Source: Protopterus annectens (taxonomy: Eukaryota > Chordata > Ceratodontiformes > Protopteridae). Taken from it: a DNA stretch of 64,000 bases. The notes under the pieces are model-generated. The model had not been told where the DNA came from and searched no databases. It saw only the letters and a list, made by a program, of their open reading frames with translations. Location of the stretch: positions 1,192,523,172 to 1,192,587,171 of the forward strand of contig NC_056737.1 in the NCBI RefSeq assembly GCF_019279795.1, read 5' to 3'. This document shows, in pieces, positions 14,390-26,554 of the stretch. The translations under genes were made by a program, and so were the position numbers. Position 1 is the first letter of the stretch. The number at the start of each line of letters is the position of its first letter.

Positions 14390-16930
14390 AAAATTAAAAA
14401 AAATAAAACTGTTCTACAGTACTAGTATAGCAGTGGAAGGAAGAAAAAATCAAAAAATAAAACTATTCTACAGTACTAGCATAACAGTGGAGGGAAGAGA
14501 AAATAAAAAAAATAAAACTATTCTACAGTACTAGCATAGTGGTGGTAGGAAGAAAAAATAAAAAAATAAAACTGTTCTACAGTACTAGCATAGTGGTGGA
14601 AGGAAGAAAAAAAATAAAATAAAACTGTTCTACAGTACAAGCATAGCGGTGGAAAGAAGAAAAATATTAAAAAATAAAACTGTTCTATAGTACTAGCATA
14701 GCGGTGGAAGAAGGAAAAAATAAAAAATAAAACTGTTCTACAGTACTAGCATAGCAGTGGAAAGAAGAAAAAATAAAAAAAAAAACTATTCTACAGTACT
14801 AGCACAGCAGTGGAAGGAAGAAAGAAATAAAAAAAACTGTTTTACAGTACTAGCATAGCGGTGGAAGGAAGAAAAAATAAAAAATAAAACTGTTCTACAG
14901 TACTAGTATAACGATGGAAGGAATATAAAAATAAAATAAAACTGTTCTACAGTACTAGCATAGTGTGGAAGGAAAGAAAAAATAAAAAAAATAAAACAAA
15001 AAAAGTACATTACTGCATTTGTTTGCATTAACGGGAGGCTGTTGTCTCTGCACCAGATGCTTATTTTGTTGAATCCAGCCAATACTATTTTACATCCTTT
15101 TGGGGTAATAATATTTTCAATCCATAGTCACTTTCTTATTTTTTTTTAACCACAGCTCTTTGCCTCTCGTTATATTAGATAAAACTGACATGAGAAGACT
15201 AGCTCCATCTCAGAACCCAGAAGAATGACCATCAACAACCTCCCAAAACCCTGAAAAATACCAATCAACTCTTTAGCAGATTAAGCTACATAACATTCTT
15301 CTGTTATGTGTGGCACACCAGCGGTGGAGGGAAGAAAAAATTTTAAAAAATAAAACTGTTCTTCAGTACTAGCATAGCGGTGGAAAGAAGAAAAAACAAA
15401 AATATAAAACTGTTCTACAGTACTAGCTTAGCGGTGGAAAGAAGAAAAAATAAAAAAATAAAACTGTTCTACAGTACTACAATAGCAGTGGAAGGAAGAA
15501 AAAAATAAAATGAAACTGTTCTACAGTACTAGCATAGTGGTGGAAGGAAAAAAAAATAAAACTATTCTACAGTACTAGCATAGCAGTGGAAGGAAGGAAA
15601 AATAAAAAAAAAAAATAAAACTGTTCTACAGTACTAGTATAACAGTGGAAGGAAGAAAAAATTAAAAAAAATAAAACTGTTCTACAGTACTAGTATAGCA
15701 GTGGAAGGAAGAAAAAATCAAAAAATAAAACTATTCTACAGTACTAGCATAACAGTGGAGGGAAGAGAAAATAAAAAAAATAAAACTATTCTACAGTACT
15801 AGCATAGTGGTGGTAGGAAGAAAAAATAAAAAAATAAAACTGTTCTACAGTACTAGCATAGTGGTGGAAGGAAGAAAAAAAATAAAATAAAACTGTTCTA
15901 CAGTACAAGCATAGCGGTGGAAAGAAGAAAAAATATTAAAAAAATAAAACTGTTCTATAGTACTAGCATAGCGGTGGAAGAAGGAAAAAAATAAAAAAAT
16001 AAAACTGTTCTACAGTACTAGCATAGCAGTGGAAAGAAGAAAAAATAAAAAAAAAAACTATTCTACAGTACTAGCACAGCAGTGGAAGGAAGAAAGAAAT
16101 AAAAAAAACTGTTTTACAGTACTAGCATAGCGGTGGAAGGAAGAAAAAATAAAAAATAAAACTGTTCTACAGTACTAGTATAACGATGGAAGGAATATAA
16201 AAATAAAATAAAACTGTTCTACAGTACTAGCATAGTGTGGAAGGAAAGAAAAAATAAAAAAAATAAAACAAAAAAAGTACATTACTGCATTTGTTTGCAT
16301 TAACGGGAGGCTGTTGTCTCTGCACCAGATGCTTATTTTGTTGAATCCAGCCAATACTATTTTTACATCCTTTTTGGGGGTAATAATATTTTCCAATCCA
16401 TAGTCACTTTCTTATTTTTTTTTAACCACAGCTCTTTGCCTCTCGTTATATTAGATAAAACTGACATGAGAAGACTAGCTCCATCTCAGAACCCAGAAGA
16501 ATGACCATCAACAACCTCCCAAAACCCTGAAAAATACCAATCAACTCTTTAGCAGATTAAGCTACATAACATTCTTCTGTTATGTGTGGCACACACCCAG
16601 CGGTGGAGGGAAGAAAAAATTTAAAAAATAAAACTGTTCTTCAGTACTAGCATAGCGGTGGAAAGAAGAAAAAACAAAAATATAAAACTGTTCTACAGTA
16701 CTAGCTTAGCGGTGGAAAGAAGAAAAAATAAAAAAATAAAACTGTTCTACAGTACTACAATAGCAGTGGAAGGAAGAAAAAAATAAAATGAAACTGTTCT
16801 ACAGTACTAGCATAGTGGTGGAAGGAAAAAAAAATAAAACTATTCTACAGTACTAGCATAGCAGTGGAAGGAAGGAAAAATAAAAAAAAAAAATAAAACT
16901 GTTCTACAGTACTAGTATAACAGTGGAAGG
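14390..16930. repeat. tandem duplication of a 1.27-kb satellite block
   Basis: About 14390-15660 and 15660-16930 repeat the same series of short-unit variants around one long unit each (15004 and 16277; offset about 1272 bp). Both long units share private variants (GTACATTACTGC, GTTTGCATTAACG). The first copy has lost a few bases, such as the shortened GGCACACCAG at 15314-15321. Confidence 0.87.
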
Positions 16931-19245
16931 AAGAAAAAATCAAAAAATAAAACTATTCTACAGTACTAGCATAACAGTGGAGGGAAAAGAAAATAAAAAA
17001 AAAAACTGGTCTACAGTGCTAGCATAGTGGTGGTAGCAAGAAAAAATAAAAAATAAAACTGTTCTACAGATCTAGCATAGTGGTGGAAGGAAGAAAAAAA
17101 TAAATTAAAACTGTTCTACAGTACAAGTATAGCGGTGGAAGGAAGAAAAAAATAAAAAAAAAATAAAACTGTTCTATAGTACTAGCATAGTGGTGGAAGA
17201 AGGAATAAATAAAAAAAATAAAACTGTTCTACAGTACTAGCATAGCAGTGGAAAGAAGAAAAAATAAAAAATAAAACTATTCTACAGTACTAGCATAGCA
17301 GTGAAAGGAAGAAAAAATAAAACAAAAACTGTTCTACAGTACTAGCATAGCGGTGGAAGGAAGAAAAAAATAAAAAATAAAACTGTTCTACAGTACTAGC
17401 ATAGCGGTGGAAGGAAGAAAAAAAATAAAACTGTTCTACAGTACTAGCATAGCAGTGGAAGGAAGAAAAAGTTAAAAAAAAAAAAACTGTTCAACGAACT
17501 AGCATAGCGGTAGAAGGAAGAAAAAATATAAAAAAAATAAAAATGTTCTACAGTACTAGCATAGCGGTAGAAGGAAGATAAAATAAAAAAATAAAACTGT
17601 TCTACAGTACTAGCATAGCAGTGGAAGGAAGAAAAAAATAAAACTGTTCTACAGTACTAGCTTAGCGGTGGAAGGAAGAAAAAAAATAAAATAAAACTGT
17701 TCTACAGTACTAGCATAGCGGTGGAAAGAAGAAAAATAAAAAATATAAAACTGTTTTACAGTACTAGCATAGCGGTGGAAGGAAGAAAAAAAGAAAAAAA
17801 AACAAAACTGTTCTACAGTACTAGCATAGCGGTGGAAGAAAAAATAAAAAAAATAAAACTATTCTACAGTACTAGCATAGCGGTGGAAGGAGAAAAAAAA
17901 ATAATAAAACTGTTCTACAGTACTAGCATAGCAGTGGAAGGAAGAAAAAAATAAAAAAATAAAACTGTTCTATAGTACTAGCATAGCAGTGGAAGAAGGA
18001 AAAAATAAAAAAAACTGTTCTACAGTACTAGCATAGCAGTGGAAAGAAGAAAAAATAAAAAATAAAAACTATTCTACAGTACTAGCATAGCAGTGGAAGG
18101 AAGAAAGAAATAAAAAAAAACTGTTCTACAGTACTAGCATAGCGGTGGAAGGAAGAAAAAAATAAAAAATAAAACTGTTCTACAGTACTAGCACAGCGGT
18201 GGAAGGAAGAAAAAAAAATAAAATAAAACTGTTCTACAGTACTAGCATAGCGGTGGAAGGAAGAAAAAAATAAAACTGTTCTACAGTACTAGCATAGCGG
18301 TGGAAGGAAGAAAAAATATATAAAACTGTTCTACAGTACTAGCATAGCGGTGGGAGGAAGAAAAAATAAAAAACAAAACTGTTCTACAATACTAGCATAG
18401 CGGTGGAAGGAAGAAAAAATAAAAAAAAAACAAAACTGTTCTACAGTACTAGCATAGCGGTGGAAGGAAGAAAAAAATAAAACTATTCTACAGTACTAGC
18501 ATAGTGGTGGAAGGAAGAAAAAATAAAACTGTTCTACAGTACTAGCATAGCGGTGGAAGGAAGAAAAATAAAAAAAAATAAAACTGTTCTACAGTGCTAG
18601 CATAGCGGTGGAAGGAAGAAAAAATAAAAAAAAATAAAACTGTTCTACAGTACTAGCATAGCGTTGGAAGGAAGAAAAAATAAAAAAATAAAACTGTTCT
18701 ACAGTACTAGCATAGTGGAAGGAAAGAAAAAATAAAAAAAAATAAAACCAAAAAAATGTACAGTACTGCAATTGTTTGCCTTAACGGGAGGCTGTTGTCT
18801 CTGCACCAGATGCTTATTTTGTTGAATCCATCCAATACTATTTTTACATCCTTTTTGGGGGTAATAATATTTCCGAATCCACAGTCACTTGCTTATTTTT
18901 TTTAACCACAGCTCTTTGCCTCTCGTTATATTAGATAAAACTGACATGAGAAGACTTGCTCCATCTCAGAACCCTGAAGAATGACCATCAGCACCCTCCC
19001 AAAACCCTGAGAAATACCAATCAACTCTTTAGCAGATTAAGCTACATAATGTTCTTCTGTTATGTGTGGCACACACCCAGCGGTGGAAGGAAGAAAAAAT
19101 AAAAAAAATAAAACTGTTCTACAGTACTAGCATGGCGGTGGAAGGAAGAAAAAATAAAAAAAAAATAAAACTATTCTACAGTACTAGCATAGCAGTGGAA
19201 GGAAGAAAAAAAATGTTCTACAGTACTAGCATAGCAGTGGAAGGA

Positions 19246-20490
19246 AGAAAAAAATACAATAAAACTGTTTTACAGTACTAGCATAGCAGTGGAAGGAAGA
19301 AAAAATAAAAAAAATAAAACTGTTCTACAGTACTAGTATAGCAGTGGAAGGAAGAAAAAATCAAAAAATAAAACTGTTCTACAGTATTAGCATAACAGTG
19401 GAGGGGAAGAGAAAATAAAAAAATAAAACTGTTCTACAGTACTAGCATAGTGGTGGAAGGAAGAAAAAAAAATAAAACTGTTCTACAGTACGAGCATAGC
19501 GGTGGAAGGAAGAAAAAAATAAAAAAAATAAAACTGTTCTATAGTACTAGCATAGCGGTGGAAGAAGGAAAAAATAAAAAAATAAAACTGTTCTACAGTA
19601 CTAGCATAGCAGTGGAAAGAAGAAAAAATAAAAAAAAACTATTCTACAGTACTAGCATAGCAGTGGAAGGAAGAAAGAAATAAAAAAACTGTTTTACAGT
19701 ACTAGCATAGCGGTGGAAGGAAGAAAAAAATAAAAAATAAAACTGTTCTACAGTACTAGCACAGCAGTGGAAGGAAGAAAAAAAAATAAAATAAAACTGT
19801 TCTACAGTACTAGCATATTGGTGGAAAGAAGAAAAATAAAAAATATAAAACTGTTCTACAGGACTAGAAAAAAATACAATAAAACTGTTTTACAGTACTA
19901 GCATAGCAGTAAAAGGAAGAAAAAATAAAAAAAAATAAAACTGTTCTACAGTACTAGTATAGCAGTGGAAGGAAGAAAAAATCAAAAAATAAAACTATTC
20001 TACAGTATTAGCATAACAGTGGAGGGGAAGAGAAAATAAAAAAATAAAACTGTTCTACAGTACTAGCATAGTGGTGGAAGGAAGAAAAAAAAAATAAAAC
20101 TGTTCTACAGTACGAGCATAGCGGTGGAAGGAAGAAAAAAATAAAAAAAATAAAACTGTTCTATAGTACTAGCATAGCGGTGGAAGAAGGAAAAAATAAA
20201 AAAAATAAAACTGTTTTACAGTACTAGCATAGCAGTGGAAAGAAGAAAAAATAAAAAAAAAACTATTCTACAGTACTAGCATAGCAGTGGAAGGAAGAAA
20301 GAAATAAAAAAAACTGTTTTACAGTACTAGCATAGCGGTGGAAGGAAGAAAAAAATAAAAAATAAAACTGTTCTACAGTACTAGCACAGTGGTGGAAGGA
20401 AGAAAAAAAAATAAAATAAAACTGTTCTACAGTACTAGCACAGCGGTGGATGAAAGAAAAAAAAATAAAACTGTTCTACAGTACTAGCAT
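19246..20490. repeat. ~620-bp satellite duplication with a broken unit at the joint
   Basis: The variant series starting with an AAAAAAATACAATAAAACTG stretch near 19246 recurs near 19866. At the joint a core is cut short (CTACAGGACTAG is followed directly by the A-rich tract), so the crossover was not in register with the monomer. No long unit lies in the duplicated segment. Confidence 0.8.
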
Positions 20491-23400
20491 AGTGGTGGAA
20501 AGAAGAAAAATAAAAAATATAAAACTGTTCTACAGGACTAGCATAGCGGTGGGAGGAAGAAAAAATAAAAACAAAACTGTTCTACAATACTAGCATAGCG
20601 GTGGAAGGAAAAAAAATGAAAAAAACAAAACTGTTCTACAGTACTAGCATAGCGGTGGAAGGAAGAAAAAAAATAATAAAACTGTTCTACAGTACTAGCA
20701 TAGCGGTGGAAGGAAGAAAAATAAAAAAAAATAAAACTGTTCTACAGTACTAGCATAGCGGTGGAAGGAAAAAAAAAATAAAAAAATAAAACTGTTCTAC
20801 AGTACTAGCATAGCGGTGGAAGGAAGAAAAAATAAAAAAATAAAACTGTTCTACAGTACTAGCATAGTGGAAGGAAAGAAAAAATAAAAAAATAAAACCA
20901 AAAAAATGTACAGTACTGCATTTGTTTGCCTTAACGGGAGGCTGTTGTCTCTGCACCAGATGCTTATTTTGTTGAATCCATCCAATACTATTTTTACATC
21001 CTTTTTGGGGGTAATAATATTTCCGAATCCACAGTCACTTGCTTATTTTTTTTAACCACAACTCTTTGCCTCTCATTATATTAGAGAAAACTGACATGAG
21101 AAGACTGGCTCCATCTCAGAACCCTGAAGAATGACCATCAGCACCCTCCCAAAACCCTGAGAAATACCAATCAACTCTTTAGCAGATTAAGCTACATAAT
21201 GTTCTTCTGTTATGTGTGGCACACACCCAGCAGTGGAAGGAAGAAAAAATAAAAAAATAAAACTGTTCTACAGTACTAGCATAGCGGTGGAAGGAAGAAA
21301 AAATTAAAAAAATAAAACTGTTCTACAGTACTAGCATAGCTTTGGAAAGAAGAAAAATAAAAAAAATATAAAACTGTTCTACAGTACTAGCATAGCGGTG
21401 GAAGGAAGAAAAAATAAAAAATAAAACTGTTCTACAGTACTAGCATGGCGGTGGAAGGAAGAAAAAATAAAACAAATAAAACTGTTCTACAGTACTAGCA
21501 TAGCGGTGGAAGGAGGAAAAAAAATAAAATAAAACTATTCCACAGTACTAGTATAGCAGTGGAAGGAAGAAAAAATCAAAAAATAAAATTATTCTACAGT
21601 ACAAGCATAACAGTGGAGGGAAGAGAAAATAAAAAATAAAACTATTCTACAGTACTAGCATAATGGTGGTAGGAAGAAAAAATAAAAAATAAAACTGTTC
21701 TACAGTACTAGCATAGCGGTGGAAGGAAGAAAAAAATAAAAAAAATAAAACTGTTCTATAGTACCAGCATAGCGGTGGAAGAAGGAAAAAATAAAAAAAT
21801 AAAACTGTTTACAGTACTAGCATAGCAGTGGAAAGAAGAAAAAATAAAAAATAAAACTATTCTACAGTACTAGCATAGCAGTGGAAGGAAGAAAATAATA
21901 AAAAAAAACTGTTCTACAGTACTAGCATAGCGGTGGAAGGAAGAAAAAAATAAAAAATAAAACTGTTCTGCAGTACTAGCATAGCGGTGGAAGGAAGAAA
22001 AAAAATAAAAAGTAGAACTGTTTTACAGTACTAGCATAGCAGTGGAAGGAAGAAAAAAAAATAAAAAATAAAACTGTTTTACAGTACTAGCATAGCGGTG
22101 GAAGGAAGAAAAAGTTAAAAAAATAAAACTGTTCATCTAACTAGCATAGCGGTGGAAGGAAGAAAAAATAAAACTGGTCTACCATACTAGCATAGCGGTA
22201 GAAGGAAGAAAAAATAAAAAAAAATAAAATTGTTCTACAATACTAGCATAGTGATGGAAGGAAGAAAAAACAAAAAAAAAATGTTCTACAGTACTAGAAC
22301 AGCGGTGGAAGGAAGAAAAAAAATAAAACTGTTCTACAGTACTAGCATAGCGGTGGAAGGAAGAAAAAAAATAAAATAAAACTGTTCTACAGTACTAGCA
22401 TAGCGGTGGAAAGAAGAAAAATAAAAAATATAAAACTGTTCTACAGTACTAGCATAGCGGTGGGAGGAAGAAAAAATAAAAAAAAAACAAAACTGTTCTA
22501 CAATACTAGCATAGCGGTGGAAGGAAGAAAAATAAAACAAATAAAACTATTCTACAGTACTAGCATAGCGGTGGAAGGAAGAAAAAAATAAAAAAAATAA
22601 AACTGTTCTACAGTACTAGCATAGCGGTGGAAGGAAGAAAAATAAAAAAAATAAAACTGTTCTACAGTACTAGCATAGCGGTGGAAGGAAGAAAAAATAA
22701 AAAAATAAAACTGTTCTACAGTACTAGCATAGTGGAAGGAAAGAAAAAATAAAAAAATAAAACCAAAAAAATGTACAGTACTGCATTTGTTTGCCTTAAC
22801 GGGAGGCTGTTGTCTCTGCACCAGATGCTTATTTTGTTGAATCCATCCAATACTATTTTTACATCCTTTTTGGGGGTAATAATATTTCCCAATCCACAGT
22901 CACTTGCTTATTTTTTTAACCACATCTCTTTGCCTCTCGTTATATTAGAGAAACCTGACATGAGAAGACTGGCTCCATCTCAGAACCCTGAAGAATGACC
23001 ATCAACACCCTCCCAAAACCCTGAGAAATACCAATCAACTCTTTAGCAGATTAAGCTACATAACGTTCTTCTGTTATGTGTGGCACACACACAGCGGTGG
23101 AAGGAAGAAAAAATTAAAAAAATAAAACTGTTCTACAGTACTAGCATAGCGGTGGAAGGAAGAAAAAAATAAAAAAAATAAGACTGTTCTACAGTACTAG
23201 CATAGCGGTGGAAAGAAGAACAATAAAAATATATAAAACTGTTTTACAGTACTAGCATAGCGGTGGAAGGAAGAAAAAATAAAAAAATAAAACTGTTCTA
23301 CAGTACTAGCATAGTGGTGGAAGGAAGAAAAAATAAAAAATAAAACTGTTCTTCAGTACTAGCATAGCAGTGGAAGGAAGAAAAAAAATAAAATAAAACT

Positions 23401-24807
23401 GTTCTACAGTACGAGCATAGCGGTGGAAGGAAGAAAACATAAAAAAAATAAAACTGTTCTATAGTACTAGCATAGCGGTGGAAGAAGGAAAAAATAAAAA
23501 AAATAAAACTGTTCTACAGTACTAGCATAGCAGTGGAAAGAAGAAAAAATAAAAAATAAAACTGTTCTACAGTAGTAGCATAGCAGTGGAAGGAAGAAAA
23601 AATAAAAAAAAAACTGTTCTACAGTACTAGCATAATGGTAGAAGGAAGAAAAAAAAAATAAAACAGTTCTACAGTACTAGCATAGCGATGGAAGGAAGAA
23701 AAAAAAATAAAACTGTTCTACAGTACTAGCATAGCGGTGGAAGGAAGAAAAAAATAAAAAAAAAATAAAACTGTTTTACTGTACTAGCATAGCAGTGGAA
23801 GGAAGAAAAAGTAAAAAAAATAAAACTGTTCAACTAACTAGCATAGCGGTGGAAGGAAGAAAAAATAAGAAAATAAAACTGTTCTACAGTACTTGCATAG
23901 TGGTAGAAGGAAGAAAAAATAAAAAAAAATAAAACTGTTCTACAGTACTAGCATAGCAGTGGAATGAAGAAAAATAAAAAAAATAAAACTGTTCTACAGT
24001 ACTAGCATAGTGGTGGAAGGAAGAAAAAATAAAAAAAATAAAACTGTTCTAAAGTACTAGCATAGCAGTGGAAGGAAGAAAAAAAACGGTTCTAAAGTAC
24101 TAGCATAGCGGTGGAAGGAAGAAAAAATAAAAAAAAGCATAGCGGTGGAAAGAAGAAAAAAATAAAAAAAATAAAACTGTTCCACAGTACTATCCATGGA
24201 AGGAAGAAAAAAATAAAAAAAACATAGTGGTGGAAGGAAGAAAAAATAAAAAAAAAATAAAACTGTTCCACAGTACTAGCATATCCGTGGAAGGAAGAAA
24301 AAATAAAAAAATAAAACTGTTCTACAGTACTAGCATAGCGGTGGAAGGAAGAAAAAATAAAAAATAAAACTGTTCTACAGTACTAGCATAGTGGTGGAAG
24401 GAAGAAAAAAATAAAATAAAACTGTTCTATAGTACTAACATAGTATGGAAGGAAAGAAAAAATAAAAAAAATAAAACCAAAAAAATGTACAGTACTGCAT
24501 TTGTTTGCCTTAACGGGAGGCTGCTGTTTCTGCACCAGATTCTTAGTTTGTTGAATCCATCCAATATTATTTTTACATCCTTTTTGGGGGTAATAATATT
24601 TCCCAATCCAGTCACTTGCTTATTTTTTTTTAACCACAGCTCTTTGCCTCTCGTTATATTAGAGAAAACTGACATGAGAAGACTGGCTCTATCTCAGAAC
24701 CCTGAAGAATGACCATCAACACCCTCTCAAAACCCTGAGAAATACCAGTCAACTCTTTAGCAGAATAAGCTACATAACGGTCTTCTGTTATGTGTGGCAC
24801 ACACCCA

Positions 24808-24935
24808 ACCAGACAGTTATTTAGCCATTTAACCACATAACTTTTAATGTTCATTTGAAGGAGTTTATCTGTAATACCCCATGTGAGATTGTGCTGAATT
24901 CCTTGATGAATTCCCTGTATAATGCAGGTCAAGCT
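24808..24935 (-). pseudogene. CR1 reverse-transcriptase scrap
   Basis: Minus-strand reading gives pieces resembling the CR1 RT segment after the AFD motif: a STI-HGVL-like stretch, then after a frameshift LLQMNIKSYVVKWLNNCL. This parallels IIEKLTSLNVNPYVTRWVAN in the intact copy at 57586-63468. It is very short and old. It abuts the last long satellite unit, so it may mark the original flank of the array. Confidence 0.55.
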
Positions 24936-25769
24936 ATTCTTCCTTCAAGTACAGTTCTTACTTCATTGGAGAATGTTTTAAAATTACAAAAAGAACAATT
25001 ACACTGAATTTATTAATGAAATGTCACCAGTTGCACTTAAGATAAGTTTGATTGTAGACACCTTTGAAAATAGTTTTCTTGCTATTGTTTGGATTATCTT
25101 TCAGTTTTGCTCTATTTCAAATTTGCATTCCATAGTTAAGAAGTTTCTTATGCTTTAAAATAATAAAAAATTAAAAAGAAAACATACGTTTGATTATGAG
25201 CCACAAACATTTACAGAGGAGGGGAGTAACAATGGTAAATCAATAGTTTCTGTGATACAGTGGAAGGAGATCAGTTCAATAATTATCTCTAAAACATGAG
25301 GCCTTAATATGAGTTACATTAGTGAATAACAGATATTTAATCTAGCAATAATAACAGTTGTGATCGACACAGACCTACCACCTCCTCAGTGACCAAACAT
25401 ACCATTGCAGCTGCTCCAATGAAGTGACTTGGAACTGTTTGGGGAAGTCTGATGCTGTCCAACTGATTGGCTTGTTACCCTGTTTACTAAATATACTGGT
25501 GTAAGCTGTTGGTAAATGAAGTGGAATATCCAGATGTAAACCTCATTAATACAGTTTTGGGTTTAGTCATTTTTTTCAGACTCAGAACAAACAACCAGTT
25601 TTGGCCAGCTGTATGAGTTATCTAGGGCTCATGATCATTAATCTCAGTGAGATTGGGGTATGATTTGTACAGGTCTTGGAAGATAAACACTATTGGCTAG
25701 AGTTTTAGCTATTCCCACCTTTCATCTCAAAAGTTTATAAATATAAATGTATGTATGTATGTATCTATA

Positions 25770-25806
<37 letters not shown>

Positions 25807-26292
25807 TTTTTTATCATAGCAGTTGAAGTTCCTGGATACAAATTGAAAGCAAACAAAGCATTTAGCTTCCATTTTGCACATAGGGAAATACATGCAAACT
25901 ACTGCACTTACCTAACCATTTAAAAAAGTTTTGTTCCCCGCCTTACTCAATTCTGCTTGCACTTTTAAACTTGGTGGCTTTGGAGCTGCCCACTGCTTCT
26001 ACATATTTGGCCTTGGAAGCTCCTCACAGTCTCAACATCACTTCTTATTTTACTGGGCACTGACAGATCATACTGGGAAGGCTTTCTCTTTAAACTGTTA
26101 AAGCTTGAGGTAGCCTCTGTTTCTTATTATCCCACTTAGTATACACTGCAATATTTTGAGTATTAATCCCTTTTCCCATCTTACTTTTAAAATCTGTAGC
26201 ATCTTGGACTAGACTACTAATCACTGGAGATCTTAGGAACTGCTTCTCAAGATTCGGCTTAGAATTACTGCTTCTGTTTGCTTCTGGCAAGA
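24936..26292. other. no gene recognised
   Basis: A/T-rich sequence without a recognisable element. It holds a short ATGT/TG microsatellite at about 25744-25806. A minus-strand open stretch of 66 codons at 26090-26290 has no recognised family. Confidence 0.6.
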
Positions 26293-26545
26293 GAAGGACG
26301 GTGCAGTGGTGCAGCAGTAGTGTTGCTGTCTGACAGCAAGAGGTTCTCCAGTTCGATTCTTAGGGGGGGTGCCTTCTGTGTGGAGTCTTCATGTCCTCCC
26401 TGCATTCATGTGAGTTTCCTCTGGATGCTCCGGTTTCCTTCCATATTATGAAAGCATGCATATGGAGCCTTTCTTCCTGGGCCTCTGCTGAAAATTGGCT
26501 TTGCTCCAAGTCAGACTTTCCCGGTTAACAAATGTTAAATAAATT
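26293..26545 (+). mobile_element. tRNA-derived SINE with a LINE B-type 3' tail
   Basis: The head has a polymerase III A-box-like TGGTGCAGCAG and a B-box-like AGTTCGATTCT. A middle part follows (TTCTGTGTGGAGTCTTCATG, then GTGAGTTTCCTCTGGATGCT). The last ~85 bases (GGAGCCTTTCTTCCTGGGCC, GCTGAAAAT, then CCGGTTAACAAATGTTAAAT) match the 3' end of the LINE B copies at 43040-43137 and 63800-63935. The SINE abuts the truncated end of the RTE element that follows. It is non-coding and would depend on a LINE RT. Confidence 0.8.
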
Positions 26546-26554
26546 TCTACAACT

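Larger units (their letters stand above)
621..24807. repeat. twelve ~325-bp long units inside the satellite
   Basis: A non-repetitive ~325-bp block recurs at about 621-945, 2531-2853, 5928-6252, 7094-7418, 11911-12238, 13624-13946, 15004-15320, 16277-16599, 18756-19079, 20906-21229, 22771-23093 and 24485-24807. It starts with (A)TGTACAGTACTGCATTTG and ends with GTGTGGCACACACCCA, always followed by GCGGTGGAAGG or a variant, except at the array end. The unit before it is also diagnostic: it reads CATAGTG(T)GGAAGGAAAG instead of the usual core. Both edges match the short unit, so the block looks like a longer form of the same monomer. No terminal inverted repeats and no convincing reading frame were found. 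Confidence 0.93.
10611..24807. repeat. A-rich ~54-bp satellite array, right block
   Basis: Continuation of the same satellite after the CR1 insertion at 7873-10610. Unit, strand asymmetry and diagnostic variants are the same. The array ends at about 24807 exactly at the end of a long unit, and the next base already belongs to a decayed CR1 fragment. Several units are broken at duplication joints (for example around 14150, 19866 and 24180-24230), which points to repeated unequal exchange. Confidence 0.97.

Noticed and set aside
1..24807. Dozens of 60-92-codon open frames such as repeated LFYSTSIAVEGRK or YASTVEQFYFF
   Set aside because: They are translations of the satellite unit where neighbouring units keep frame; both strands show them and they break wherever an A run changes length.
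1..24807. Array looked at as a CRISPR-like repeat-spacer structure
   Set aside because: The tracts between cores are low-complexity purine runs rather than unique spacers, and the genome is eukaryotic.
26293..26360. tRNA gene
   Set aside because: Only A- and B-box-like blocks; no cloverleaf or anticodon arm pairing, and it continues into a SINE body and LINE tail.
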